From positions 1-6,829 of the forward strand of contig CAIQMJ010001285.1 of NCBI GenBank assembly GCA_903872875.1: DNA of 6,829 nt, written 5' to 3'. A program made the position numbers and the translations under genes. A model generated the notes under the pieces. The model was not told the DNA's origin, ran no database searches, and saw nothing but the letters and a program-made list of their open reading frames with translations. The DNA comes from an uncultured Variovorax sp. GTDB taxonomy: Bacteria; Pseudomonadota; Gammaproteobacteria; Burkholderiales; Burkholderiaceae_C. Positions 1-6,457 of this stretch are shown one piece after another. How positions within the stretch are numbered: position 1 is the first letter of the stretch; every line of letters starts with the position of its first letter.

Positions 1-1424
1 TCGCGGTCGGCGGCCGTCGCGGCCTGGCTCAGCAGGTCGTCGACCTTCGGGTTGGCATAGCCGCTTGCGTTGGTGTTGGGCGCGGTCCCGGTGTAGGTGT
101 TGTAGAGGCGCGTGTAGCCGATGGCCGGATCGCCTGCCGAGAAGTAGGAGCCGAGCGTCAGGTCGAAGTCCTTCTTGGCGAACACGCGGTCGTAGTAGAC
201 CGAGCGTTCCAGCGGTTCGAGCTTCACCTCGAGGCCGATCTGGCGCAGGTTGTCCTGGATGATCTGCGACTGCGCGCGCATCTGCGCACGGCTCACGTCG
301 AATGGCATGCGCACGGTCGTCGTGCCGCCCGCGACGCCGGCCTTGGCCAGCAGCGCCTTGGCACGCGCGGGGTCGAGCGGGAATTTCTTCGCGTAGCCGA
401 CCTCCTCGTTGAACAACCACTTGAAGCCGTCGCCGAACGCGCCCGCACCGGGCCGGGCGATGCCGTTCATCACCTGCTTCACCAGCCGCTGCCGGTCGAT
501 CGCGAAGGCCAGCGCATGGCGCGCGTCCTTCTTCGCGAACAGCGGCGACTGGGTGTTGAACATCATGAAGTACACCGCCGGGATGTTGACGCCGCGGCGC
601 GGCGCCAGGCTCTTGTCGGCCAGGATGCGCGGCACCTCGGGCTTGGGCGTGTAGAAGTCGAGCAGCTCGTCGATCTCGCCGGCCTGCAGCGCGGGCACGC
701 GGTTGGCCGCCTGCGGAATCACCTGGAAGATGATCGATTCGAGAAAGGGCTTGTCGCCGTCCCAGTACTGGTCGTTGCGCACGAGCTTGATGCTCGCGCC
801 GCGCTTCCATTCGGCCAGCTTGAACGGGCCGGTGCCGACCGGCTTCTGGTTGGCCGGATTCGCGCCGATGTTGCTGCCTTCGTAGATGTGGCGCGGCAGG
901 ATGGGCGCGTCGAACACCGTCATCTGCGACAGGAAGGGCGCGTACGGTTTCTGCAGCTTGACGACCACGGTGCCGGCGTCGGGCGCATCGACCTCGATGC
1001 CCAGGTTCTTGAACACCGGCGCGGCGCGCGGATGCAGCTTGCCGATGACTTCGAGCAGGCTGAACTTCACGTCGGCGCTGGTGAAGTCGCGGCCGTCGTG
1101 CCACTTGACGCCCTTGCGCAGCGTGAAGCGGTAGGTCCTGCCGTCGGGCGTCACGGTCCAGGCCGTGGCCAGCGACGGCTTCGGGTTGTATTGCGGATCG
1201 AGCCAGACCAGGCCTTCGAGGATCTTGGCGGCCACGTCGCCGGCCGCGAAGTCGGTGGTGGTGCCCAGGTTCAGCGTCGGCGGGTCGGCGTCGATGCCGA
1301 GCACGGCCGTGCCCTTGCCGGTGGCGGCGCGGCCGTAGCGCGTGGTGGCGAGGCCGCCGGCCAGCGCGAGTGCGCCGAGGCTCAGCTGGCGGCGGTTCAA
1401 AAGGAGGGTGTTGTTGTGCGTCAT
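1..1424 (-). CDS. ABC transporter substrate-binding protein, family 5 (peptide/opine type), C-terminus beyond window
   Basis: Periplasmic receptor that would capture a peptide-like or other small organic solute and deliver it to an ABC importer. The 474 visible residues begin MTHNNTLLLNRRQLSLGA: an arginine pair (residues 11-12) followed by a hydrophobic stretch ending near GRAA (31-34), so an export signal that could use Tat or Sec. Family 5 (SBP_bac_5) signatures follow: YRFTLRKGVKWHDG (98-111) with FTSADVKFS just after, and KPVGTGPFKL (194-203). Usual length is about 500-540 residues, so roughly 50 are probably missing. The start is supported by AGGA about 9 bases upstream and by the signal peptide. 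The gene is divergent from the amidohydrolase, and no permease or ATPase for it lies inside the window; they may follow to the left. The family call is secure; the substrate is unknown, because family 5 proteins bind peptides, opines, nickel, sugars or glutathione. Confidence 0.93.
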   Translation of the reverse strand, partial: MTHNNTLLLNRRQLSLGALALAGGLATTRYGRAATGKGTAVLGIDADPPTLNLGTTTDFAAGDVAAKILEGLVWLDPQYNPKPSLATAWTVTPDGRTYRFTLRKGVKWHDGRDFTSADVKFSLLEVIGKLHPRAAPVFKNLGIEVDAPDAGTVVVKLQKPYAPFLSQMTVFDAPILPRHIYEGSNIGANPANQKPVGTGPFKLAEWKRGASIKLVRNDQYWDGDKPFLESIIFQVIPQAANRVPALQAGEIDELLDFYTPKPEVPRILADKSLAPRRGVNIPAVYFMMFNTQSPLFAKKDARHALAFAIDRQRLVKQVMNGIARPGAGAFGDGFKWLFNEEVGYAKKFPLDPARAKALLAKAGVAGGTTTVRMPFDVSRAQMRAQSQIIQDNLRQIGLEVKLEPLERSVYYDRVFAKKDFDLTLGSYFSAGDPAIGYTRLYNTYTGTAPNTNASGYANPKVDDLLSQAATAADR

Positions 1425-1522
1425 CGAGGGGATTCCTGCGCGATGGGGTTTTGCCCGGATTATTGGCACGGAGAATGCAGGATTCGTTCCCGCACCCTCT
1501 GTTTTCACGAGAAAGCCACCCG
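1425..1522. promoter_or_regulatory. Divergent intergenic region between substrate-binding protein and amidohydrolase genes
   Basis: These 98 bp separate two divergent starts and so should hold promoters for both genes. On the minus strand AATAAT (1459-1464) matches the -10 consensus at five of six positions and lies about 35 bases before the ATG at 1424, but no good -35 precedes it. On the plus strand TTGCCC (1451-1456) lies 17 bases before AATGCA (1474-1479), a poor pair. No clear operator is visible. The role is inferred from the layout; the promoter elements are weak guesses. Confidence 0.35.
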
Positions 1523-2707
1523 ATGATTTCCGTTCCCATCCTTCCCGGCATTGCGGCCAGCACCGAAGAGATGGTCGGCCTGCGCCGCCAGATCCACGCG
1601 AACCCGGAGCTCGGCTACGAGGAGTTCGACACCAGCGATCTGGTCGCCGAGCGGCTGGCGCGCTGGGGTTATGAAGTGCATCGCGGACTGGGCGGTACGG
1701 GCGTCGTCGGCACGCTCGAAGTCGGCAGCGGCGGCAAGCGGCTGGGCCTGCGCGCCGACATGGACGCGCTGCCGATGACCGAGACGACCGGGCTGCCCTA
1801 CGCGAGCCGGCATCCGGGCCGCATGCACGCCTGCGGCCACGACGGCCACACGGCCACGCTGCTGGCCGCGGCGCAACTGCTCGCCGTGACGCGCGGCTTC
1901 AACGGCACGCTGAACCTGATCTTCCAGCCGGCCGAAGAAGGCCTGGCGGGCGCGAAGCGCATGGTCGAGGATGGCCTGTTCGAGCGCTTTCCCTGCGATG
2001 CGGTCTACGCGTACCACAACGAACCCGGCTTCGCGGCCGGGCAGTTCGGCTTTCTGCCGGGCGTGATCTACAGCTCGTCGGACACGGTGGTAATCACGGT
2101 GGTGGGCAAGGGCGGCCATGGCGCGATGCCGCACACCACGGTCGACCCGATCATGGTCAGCGCCCACCTGATCCTCGCGCTGCAAACGCTGGTGTCGCGC
2201 GAGGTCGACCCGAACGACATGGCGGTGGTCACCGTCGGCGCCATGAACGCGGGCAAGGCGCCCAACGTGATCCCGACCAGCGCCGAACTGCGGCTGTCGG
2301 TGCGCGCACGGCGGCCCGAGGTGCGCGCCTTCCTGCGCGAGCGCATCACCGCGATGGCCCACGCGCAGGCGGCCGTGCACGGCGCCACCGCGATGGTCGA
2401 CTACCAATGGAAGGTGCCGCCCTGCATCAACGACGAGGCTGCGACGGACTTCGCGCGCCGGCTCGCGCTCGAATCGATGGGCGAGAAGGCGCTGATCCCC
2501 GACATGGCGCCGCTGCAGGCCAGCGACGATTTCGCCTTCATGCTGAACGCGGTGCCGGGCAGCTACTTCATCGTCGGCAATGGCGACGGCAAGCCCGGCA
2601 GCGGCCCGGGCTGCATGGTCCACAACACAGGCTACGACTTCAACGACGAGATATTGCCGAGCACGGCCAGCTACTGGGTCACGCTCGTCAATGCGTACCT
2701 GAGGTGA
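1523..2707 (+). CDS. M20D-family metallo-amidohydrolase (hippurate hydrolase / N-acyl-amino-acid hydrolase type)
   Basis: Cytoplasmic two-metal amidohydrolase expected to cleave the amide bond of an N-acyl or N-aroyl amino acid, releasing the amino acid and a carboxylate. The 394 residues match the usual family length. Motifs in order: LRADMDALPM (76-85); MHACGHDGH (101-109), supplying metal-site Cys104 and His106; QPAEE (135-139), with the catalytic base and a metal-ligand Glu; HNEPG (165-169); a lid/dimerisation domain at about 185-300 containing GKGGHGAMPH (195-204); and VHNTGYDFND (366-375) with the last metal His, His367. All expected ligands are present, so the enzyme should be active. 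The frame is open 51 codons further upstream, into the neighbouring gene. The ATG at 1523 is preferred because family proteins begin shortly before the LRRQIHANPELGYEE region; an ATG at 1475 is an alternative. Related enzymes act on hippurate, N-acetyl amino acids or indoleacetyl-amino acids, so the substrate is open. Divergence from a solute receptor gene suggests it processes the imported compound. Confidence 0.93.
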   Translation: MISVPILPGIAASTEEMVGLRRQIHANPELGYEEFDTSDLVAERLARWGYEVHRGLGGTGVVGTLEVGSGGKRLGLRADMDALPMTETTGLPYASRHPGRMHACGHDGHTATLLAAAQLLAVTRGFNGTLNLIFQPAEEGLAGAKRMVEDGLFERFPCDAVYAYHNEPGFAAGQFGFLPGVIYSSSDTVVITVVGKGGHGAMPHTTVDPIMVSAHLILALQTLVSREVDPNDMAVVTVGAMNAGKAPNVIPTSAELRLSVRARRPEVRAFLRERITAMAHAQAAVHGATAMVDYQWKVPPCINDEAATDFARRLALESMGEKALIPDMAPLQASDDFAFMLNAVPGSYFIVGNGDGKPGSGPGCMVHNTGYDFNDEILPSTASYWVTLVNAYLR

Positions 2708-4055
2708 GCGTGGCCGGCAGTCCGAGCGCCGCATAGACGGCCGCCGTCTGGCGGCGCAGCCGCTTCGATTCGGGCTGGCCGTTGAGCTGCTGCTGCAGGA
2801 TGCCCTGTGCGCCGGTCAGCGTGGCTTCGGTGCGGCTGCGGACCAGCGCGTCGAGGTACACCTGCTCGAAGAGATCGCGCTGCGCGTGGCTGCCGCCGAT
2901 CTCGATCAGCCGCGGCAGCGCCATGCCCAGGCCGTCGATCGCGGCGGCGATCTCGCCCTGCGCATGTGCCCGCAGGCCGTGTGCCGCGGGCACGCAGACG
3001 CGCTCCCAGGCGGCCCGCGTCGACGCCGGTGCGCGTGGCGCGAAGTCCGTGATGTTGCGCAGCAGCACGTCGGCTTCGGTGCGGCCCGCACGCGCGAGCC
3101 CGTAGAGGTACTGCAGGTCGAGGAAGGGCAGCACATGGTCGTCGAGGCGGCGGCTCAGGTAGTTGCCCAGGTCCGACCAGCGCTCGCCGACATCGATGCC
3201 TGCGAGCTCGAAGCGCGCGAGCAGCGACACCGCGCCGATCTGGTCCTGCGTGTAATCCTTGACCACGCCCCAGATCTGCCGGTCGTAGACCGCCAGCGCC
3301 TCGACATCGCGGCCCAGGTCGATCTGGAACAGCGCGACGTGCCACCAGTTGTGCGTGACCATGAAGGAGTTGAGTCCGACCCAGGTGTCGCTCACGCTCT
3401 GCATGAAGGCCAGCCCTTCGGTCAGGCGGCCTTCGGTGAGCATCACGTGGCCCAGCGCATGGTGCGCCCACGGCTCCTTGCGGCACATGCCGATCGCGCG
3501 CCGTGCACTGGCTTCGGCATCGCGCATCAGGTGGCATTGCTCGTAGCCGAACGCGGCCATGCCGTGCAGGTAGGGCACGTCGGCCGCAGCCGGCAACGCC
3601 GCCAGCGCGAGCCGCAGCATGCCGGGGCAGTCGCCGGTGTTGAAGCAGTGGTACTGGCCGAGCTTGAGCGACACGAGATCGCGCGGATGTTCGCGGGCCT
3701 GCTCCTGGTGAAGCGCGATGGCGCCTGCGATGTCGCCGTCGGCCCAGGCGGCGATGGCGGCGATGAAGCGGCGCTCGCGTGGCGTGGCGCGGGCGGCGGC
3801 GGCCTGCGCACGCTGCAGGTAGGGCCGGGCGCCGGGCACTGCGTCGCGCGACTCCGCGAACATGTGCAGGGCCGCACCGTAGGCCTGCACGATCGGACTC
3901 ATGTCGTGGTCGATGAGCGGCAGCAGGTTGGCCGCGCGGGCTTCTGTGGAGATGAAGCCCATCACGAAATCGTCGACGAGCGGCAGGCTGGCGGGGTCGT
4001 CGAGCGTCAGCGGGTTGCCCAGGCTGTCGACGGGAGAGGGAGAGAAGCGGTCCAT
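2688..4055 (-). CDS. TTC38-family tetratricopeptide repeat protein
   Basis: A 455-residue soluble protein with no signal peptide or membrane segment, predicted to be an alpha-helical superhelix. It resembles the tetratricopeptide repeat protein 38 family, found in animals and many proteobacteria and lacking a settled molecular function. Visible family marks: a TPR-like helix pair at about 94-125 (RERRFIAAIAAWADGDIAGA), EPWAHHALGHVMLTEGR (194-210), the His/Trp-rich THNWWHVALFQIDLG (234-248) followed by ALAVYDRQIW (253-262), and GGSHAQRDLFEQ (387-398). The clustered His and Trp residues hint at a ligand or metal pocket, but this is inference. The frame is open upstream for 155 more codons; the ATG at 4055 is chosen because AGGA lies 7 bases before it and because the upstream translation is low-complexity Arg/Ala/Pro that overlaps the divergent lipoprotein gene. 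The stop codon lies 17 bases inside the convergent amidohydrolase gene. No neighbour explains its role. Confidence 0.9.
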   Translation of the reverse strand: MDRFSPSPVDSLGNPLTLDDPASLPLVDDFVMGFISTEARAANLLPLIDHDMSPIVQAYGAALHMFAESRDAVPGARPYLQRAQAAAARATPRERRFIAAIAAWADGDIAGAIALHQEQAREHPRDLVSLKLGQYHCFNTGDCPGMLRLALAALPAAADVPYLHGMAAFGYEQCHLMRDAEASARRAIGMCRKEPWAHHALGHVMLTEGRLTEGLAFMQSVSDTWVGLNSFMVTHNWWHVALFQIDLGRDVEALAVYDRQIWGVVKDYTQDQIGAVSLLARFELAGIDVGERWSDLGNYLSRRLDDHVLPFLDLQYLYGLARAGRTEADVLLRNITDFAPRAPASTRAAWERVCVPAAHGLRAHAQGEIAAAIDGLGMALPRLIEIGGSHAQRDLFEQVYLDALVRSRTEATLTGAQGILQQQLNGQPESKRLRRQTAAVYAALGLPATLTSGTH

Positions 4056-4183
4056 GTGCTGATCCTGCCATGGCGCCGCGTTCGCTTCAAACCTATCGCG
4101 GGTTCGCCGCCTGCGCCAGAAAATCCCTCCGTCCGACACGGCGGGGTGGATGCCGAAGCGAAATCGAGGCAGTCTATGGCCCC
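4056..4183. promoter_or_regulatory. Divergent intergenic region with an 8-bp inverted repeat
   Basis: This 128-bp gap separates the divergent TTC38-family and LytM-lipoprotein starts. TTCGCTTC (4081-4088) has its exact reverse complement GAAGCGAA at 4155-4162. The left arm lies about 26 bases upstream of the minus-strand ATG and the right arm about 22 bases upstream of the plus-strand ATG. A good ribosome-binding AGGA precedes the TTC38-family ATG. On the plus strand only GAGG (4165-4168), about 15 bases before the lipoprotein ATG, is visible, so translation initiation there looks weak. No convincing sigma-70 promoter could be assigned by eye. Confidence 0.35.
4081..4162. repeat. 8-bp inverted repeat, arms 66 bp apart
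   Basis: The arms are TTCGCTTC at 4081-4088 and GAAGCGAA at 4155-4162; the match does not extend on either side. In a region this short, one 8-bp match is only mildly unlikely by chance. Its near-symmetric placement relative to the two divergent starts is the only reason to record it. It could be a paired regulator site or coincidence. Confidence 0.3.
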
Positions 4184-4783
4184 ATGAACCTGCCTCTTCC
4201 GCCTCTCCCGTTTCGCAGCCGCCGCTGCCTTCAGACGGCCGTCCTGACCCTGTCTCTCGTCGTTCTCGCGGCCTGCACGACGACACCTCTGCCACCGATG
4301 CCGCCGCTGCGCCCGATGACGCCGGTCGAGACGCCGCCGCTGCAACCTTCGCCTGCCGCGTCGTCCGGCGTGGTCGTGCAGCCGTTGGCGCAGCAGCCGC
4401 CGGGCATGTCGTCGCAGCTCTTCGTCGCGCCGGCCAGGGGGGCCCGGCTGGTGCGCTTCGACGGCGACAGGAACAAGGGTGTCGACTTTGCAGGCAGCCC
4501 CGGTGAGCCGGTGGCTGCATCGAGGGCCGGCCGCGTGGTGCTGGTCAGCAGCGCGCTGCCGGGCTACGGGACGATGATCGTCGTCAAGCACGACGACGAA
4601 TTCATCAGCGCCTATGCGCAGATCGGCACGGCACTGGTCAAGGAAGGGGACGAGGTGCAGCAGGGCCAGCGGATCGCCGACATGGGGCCGGGCGCCAACG
4701 GGCGCACCGAGCTCCATTTCGAGATTCGAAGGCAGGGTACGGCGGTCGATCCGGAGCCCTACATCGACGGCCGCATCCGCTAG
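4184..4783 (+). CDS. Lipoprotein with degenerate NlpD-like LytM (M23) domain
   Basis: A 199-residue predicted lipoprotein. A signal sequence with RSRR (11-14) and a hydrophobic core ends in lipobox LAAC (28-31); Cys31 would be lipidated. A proline-rich linker (about 35-75) leads to a LytM/M23 domain (about 88-199). The domain resembles NlpD: NKGVDFAG (97-104), GEPVAASRAGRVV (107-119), GYGTMIVVKH (127-136), ISAYAQIG (141-148), GQRIADMG (161-168), LHFEIRRQG (177-185). In active M23 peptidases the first motif is HxxxD and the third has a His. Here Asn97 and Gln146 stand in their places, while Asp101 and His178 remain, so zinc-dependent hydrolysis is unlikely. E. coli NlpD is also degenerate and works by activating the septal amidase AmiC; a similar envelope role is inferred. 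Unlike NlpD there is no LysM domain, and the protein is far shorter. The start at 4184 is set by the signal peptide; the frame is open 38 codons further upstream. Confidence 0.88.
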   Translation: MNLPLPPLPFRSRRCLQTAVLTLSLVVLAACTTTPLPPMPPLRPMTPVETPPLQPSPAASSGVVVQPLAQQPPGMSSQLFVAPARGARLVRFDGDRNKGVDFAGSPGEPVAASRAGRVVLVSSALPGYGTMIVVKHDDEFISAYAQIGTALVKEGDEVQQGQRIADMGPGANGRTELHFEIRRQGTAVDPEPYIDGRIR

Positions 4784-4880
4784 CGACTGTCGAATGCGCG
4801 CCGTGCGCGCTCTGCGGGTCGCAAGGCGCGCGGTGACGGGAACAGCGCCATTCAGTCAGCGCCGCCGCGCACCGGAACAC
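4784..4880. other. Convergent intergenic gap
   Basis: These 97 bp separate the stops of the plus-strand LytM lipoprotein and the minus-strand substrate-binding protein. No ORF with coding character is visible. The only structure seen is a GC-rich hairpin (listed separately) and several GCGCGC hexamers (4796-4801, 4805-4810, 4826-4831). Confidence 0.6.
4805..4831. terminator. Candidate bidirectional hairpin terminator without a U-tract
   Basis: GCGCGC (4805-4810) pairs with GCGCGC (4826-4831), and inside it TGCG (4813-4816) pairs with CGCA (4820-4823) across a GGT loop. One mismatch and one wobble separate the two stem parts. The position between convergent stops fits termination for both genes. 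No T-run follows on either strand, so it is not a classical intrinsic terminator; it may act as an RNA 3'-end barrier or assist Rho. The first GCGCGC (4796-4801) could instead pair with 4805-4810 in a smaller competing hairpin. Confidence 0.4.
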
Positions 4881-6377
4881 TTACCAGGACAGCGCGGCCA
4901 GGTCGTTAGCGAAGATCGGCAGTTCCTTCCAGAGGCCCTTCACGTTCTTCTTGGCGATGGTCGGGAACTGGGGCTGGAACAGGAAGCCGTTGGCGGCATC
5001 GTTTGCCAACATCTTCTGTGCCTCGCCCAGCAGCTTGTTGCGCTCGACGGCATTGCCGGTGTTCTTGATCTTGTCGAACAGCGCGCTGAACTCTTTCGAC
5101 TGGTAGCCCCAGTAGTAGTCGGCCTTGGCGTAGTTGCCGAGGTCGAAGGGCTCGACGTGCGAAATGATCGACAGGTCGTAGTTCTTGTTGCCGTAGGTGC
5201 CGCTGAGCCACTGCGCCCATTCGACGTTCTGGACCTTCACCACGATGCCGATCTTGGCCAGTTGTGCGACCACCATCTCGCCGCCCTGGCGGGCGTACGG
5301 CGGCGGCGGCAGCGTCATTGTGAGTTCGAGCGGCAGCTTGACGCCGGCTTCGGCCAGCAGCTTCTTGGCCTTCTCGACGTCGAACGGGTTCACGCCGGTG
5401 GTGTCGACATAGCCTGCCGCGCCGGGCACGTAATGGCTGCCGATCGGCGTGCCGAAGCCGTCTGCCGCGCCTTCGATGATGGCCTTGCGGTCGATGGCGG
5501 CCAGGATCGCGCGGCGCACGCGCACGTCGTCGAGCGGCTTCTTGGCGTTGTTGATCGCCAGGATCGTCTTGGCGCGCGAGCCGGCCAGGATGACCTGGAA
5601 CTGCGGGTTGTTCTTGAACTGGGCCACGATCCGCGTGGCTGCGCGCGGGAACGCGTCGACGTCGCCGGCGAGCAGCGACGCGGCTTGCGCAGCGGGGTCG
5701 GAGATGAAGCGGAAGGTGATCTTGTTGAGCTTCGCGAAGCTGGGGTTGCGGTAGCCGTCCCATTTGCTCAGCACCAGCGACGCGCCCTTGTTGTACACGT
5801 CGAGCTTGTACGGGCCCGTGCCGACCGGCTTGGCGGCATTGGTGTCGGCGCTCTTGGGCTCGACGATGATGGCGGTGGGCTGGCCCAGCAGGAACGGGAA
5901 ATCGGGGTCGATTTCCCGGTTGAGCATCACGACCGTGTAGTCGTCGATCACCTGCACGCCGATGTTGGCGAAGGTGCGCTTGTCCTTGTTGGTGCTCTTC
6001 TCGCCGCCGGCGCGGTCGAAGCTGAATTTCACGGTCTGCGCATTGAAGGGCTCGCCGTTCTGGAACTTGACGCCCTTGCGCAGCTTGAAGGTGTAGGTCT
6101 TCAGGTCGGGCGAGATGTCCCAGCTTTCGGCCAGCAACGGCGTGACGCTGCCGTCGGCGTTGATCTTGGTCAGCGTCTCGTAGATGCTGTAGAGCGTGAC
6201 TTCGCCGATCGATGCAGCCGCGGCCGCCGTCGGATCGAGGCCGGTCGGCTCGAGCGTCATGCCCAGCACCATCGAGTCCTTGCGGCTCTGCGCGAAGACG
6301 GTGACCGGCAGCGCCATCTGCAGTGCGGGCACGGCAGCCAGGGCGGCGGAGGTGAGTACGGTGCGGCGTTTCAACAT
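4881..6377 (-). CDS. ABC transporter substrate-binding protein, family 5 (peptide type), complete
   Basis: A complete 498-residue periplasmic solute receptor. The N-terminus MLKRRTVLTSAALAAV carries Lys-Arg-Arg and a hydrophobic core, with a likely signal peptidase site after VFA (27-29); there is no lipobox Cys, so it should be soluble in the periplasm. Family 5 signatures: EPTGLDP (43-49) at the mature N-terminus, YTFKLRKGVKFQNGEPFNA (95-113), KPVGTGPYKLDVY (183-195), VRRAILAAIDR (287-297) and the C-terminal lobe through about 490. The ATG at 6377 is chosen because GGAGAG lies 7 bases before it and it gives a normal signal peptide; the frame is open 24 codons further upstream, without that support. 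It lies 80 bp downstream of the ABC ATPase gene on the same strand, suggesting one operon with the receptor at the distal end. The substrate cannot be read from sequence. It is clearly diverged from the receptor at 1-1424, so it is not a recent duplicate. Confidence 0.95.
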   Translation of the reverse strand: MLKRRTVLTSAALAAVPALQMALPVTVFAQSRKDSMVLGMTLEPTGLDPTAAAAASIGEVTLYSIYETLTKINADGSVTPLLAESWDISPDLKTYTFKLRKGVKFQNGEPFNAQTVKFSFDRAGGEKSTNKDKRTFANIGVQVIDDYTVVMLNREIDPDFPFLLGQPTAIIVEPKSADTNAAKPVGTGPYKLDVYNKGASLVLSKWDGYRNPSFAKLNKITFRFISDPAAQAASLLAGDVDAFPRAATRIVAQFKNNPQFQVILAGSRAKTILAINNAKKPLDDVRVRRAILAAIDRKAIIEGAADGFGTPIGSHYVPGAAGYVDTTGVNPFDVEKAKKLLAEAGVKLPLELTMTLPPPPYARQGGEMVVAQLAKIGIVVKVQNVEWAQWLSGTYGNKNYDLSIISHVEPFDLGNYAKADYYWGYQSKEFSALFDKIKNTGNAVERNKLLGEAQKMLANDAANGFLFQPQFPTIAKKNVKGLWKELPIFANDLAALSW

Positions 6378-6457
6378 ATCGAGACTCTCCAGAGGATGTA
6401 GGGCAGAAAAACGACTGACATCATGCGCGACGCCGGGGCACCGCGACAAGCATTTGC
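6378..6457 (-). promoter_or_regulatory. Intercistronic region with hairpin and ribosome-binding site before the substrate-binding protein
   Basis: On the minus strand an 8-bp stem containing two G-U pairs can form from 6445-6438 with 6433-6426 around a CCCG loop. A run of five T follows about 14 bases later (6411-6407), then the strong Shine-Dalgarno GGAGAG seven bases before the ATG at 6377. The gap between T-run and stem argues against a normal terminator. Such hairpins between transporter cistrons often stabilise or partly attenuate transcripts so that the receptor level differs from that of the membrane components. A promoter of its own is possible but not evident. Confidence 0.35.

Noticed and set aside
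1472..1485. Short palindrome-like GAAT-GCAGG-ATTC in the divergent intergenic region
   Set aside because: The 4-base arms are too short to distinguish from chance, and the outer GGA/TCC bases do not share the same centre.
1370..1522. In-frame upstream extension of the amidohydrolase gene to 1370
   Set aside because: It overlaps the start of the divergent receptor gene and adds a Gly/Cys-rich segment not expected in M20D enzymes. The start at 1523 gives the normal length.
516..1526. 336-codon open frame on the plus strand opposite the first substrate-binding protein gene
   Set aside because: It is antisense to a clear family 5 receptor, and its composition is that of a GC-driven shadow with no motif.
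1505..2734. 409-codon open frame on the minus strand opposite the amidohydrolase gene
   Set aside because: The plus strand carries every M20D metal-site motif in order, whereas the minus-strand translation is Arg/His/Val-rich without domain features.
2671..4071. 466-codon minus-strand frame and a 433-codon plus-strand frame (2886-4187) over the TTC38-family gene
   Set aside because: Both overlap the frame that has coherent TPR/TTC38 motifs. Their products are Arg/Pro/Ala-rich shadows.
4056..4520. In-frame upstream extension of the TTC38-family gene to 4520
   Set aside because: It would overlap most of the LytM lipoprotein gene and adds Arg/Pro/Ala low-complexity sequence. The ATG at 4055 has a well-placed AGGA.
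4796..4810. Small GCGCGC-CGT-GCGCGC hairpin after the LytM gene
   Set aside because: It competes with the longer two-part hairpin at 4805-4831, and alternating GC hexamers arise easily in this composition, so it is not listed as a separate terminator.
4614..6401. 595-codon open frame on the plus strand opposite the second substrate-binding protein gene
   Set aside because: Its translation is low-complexity, rich in Arg, Gly, Val, Leu and Asp, with no recognisable domain, while the opposite strand encodes a complete family 5 receptor with a signal peptide. It is a high-GC antisense shadow.
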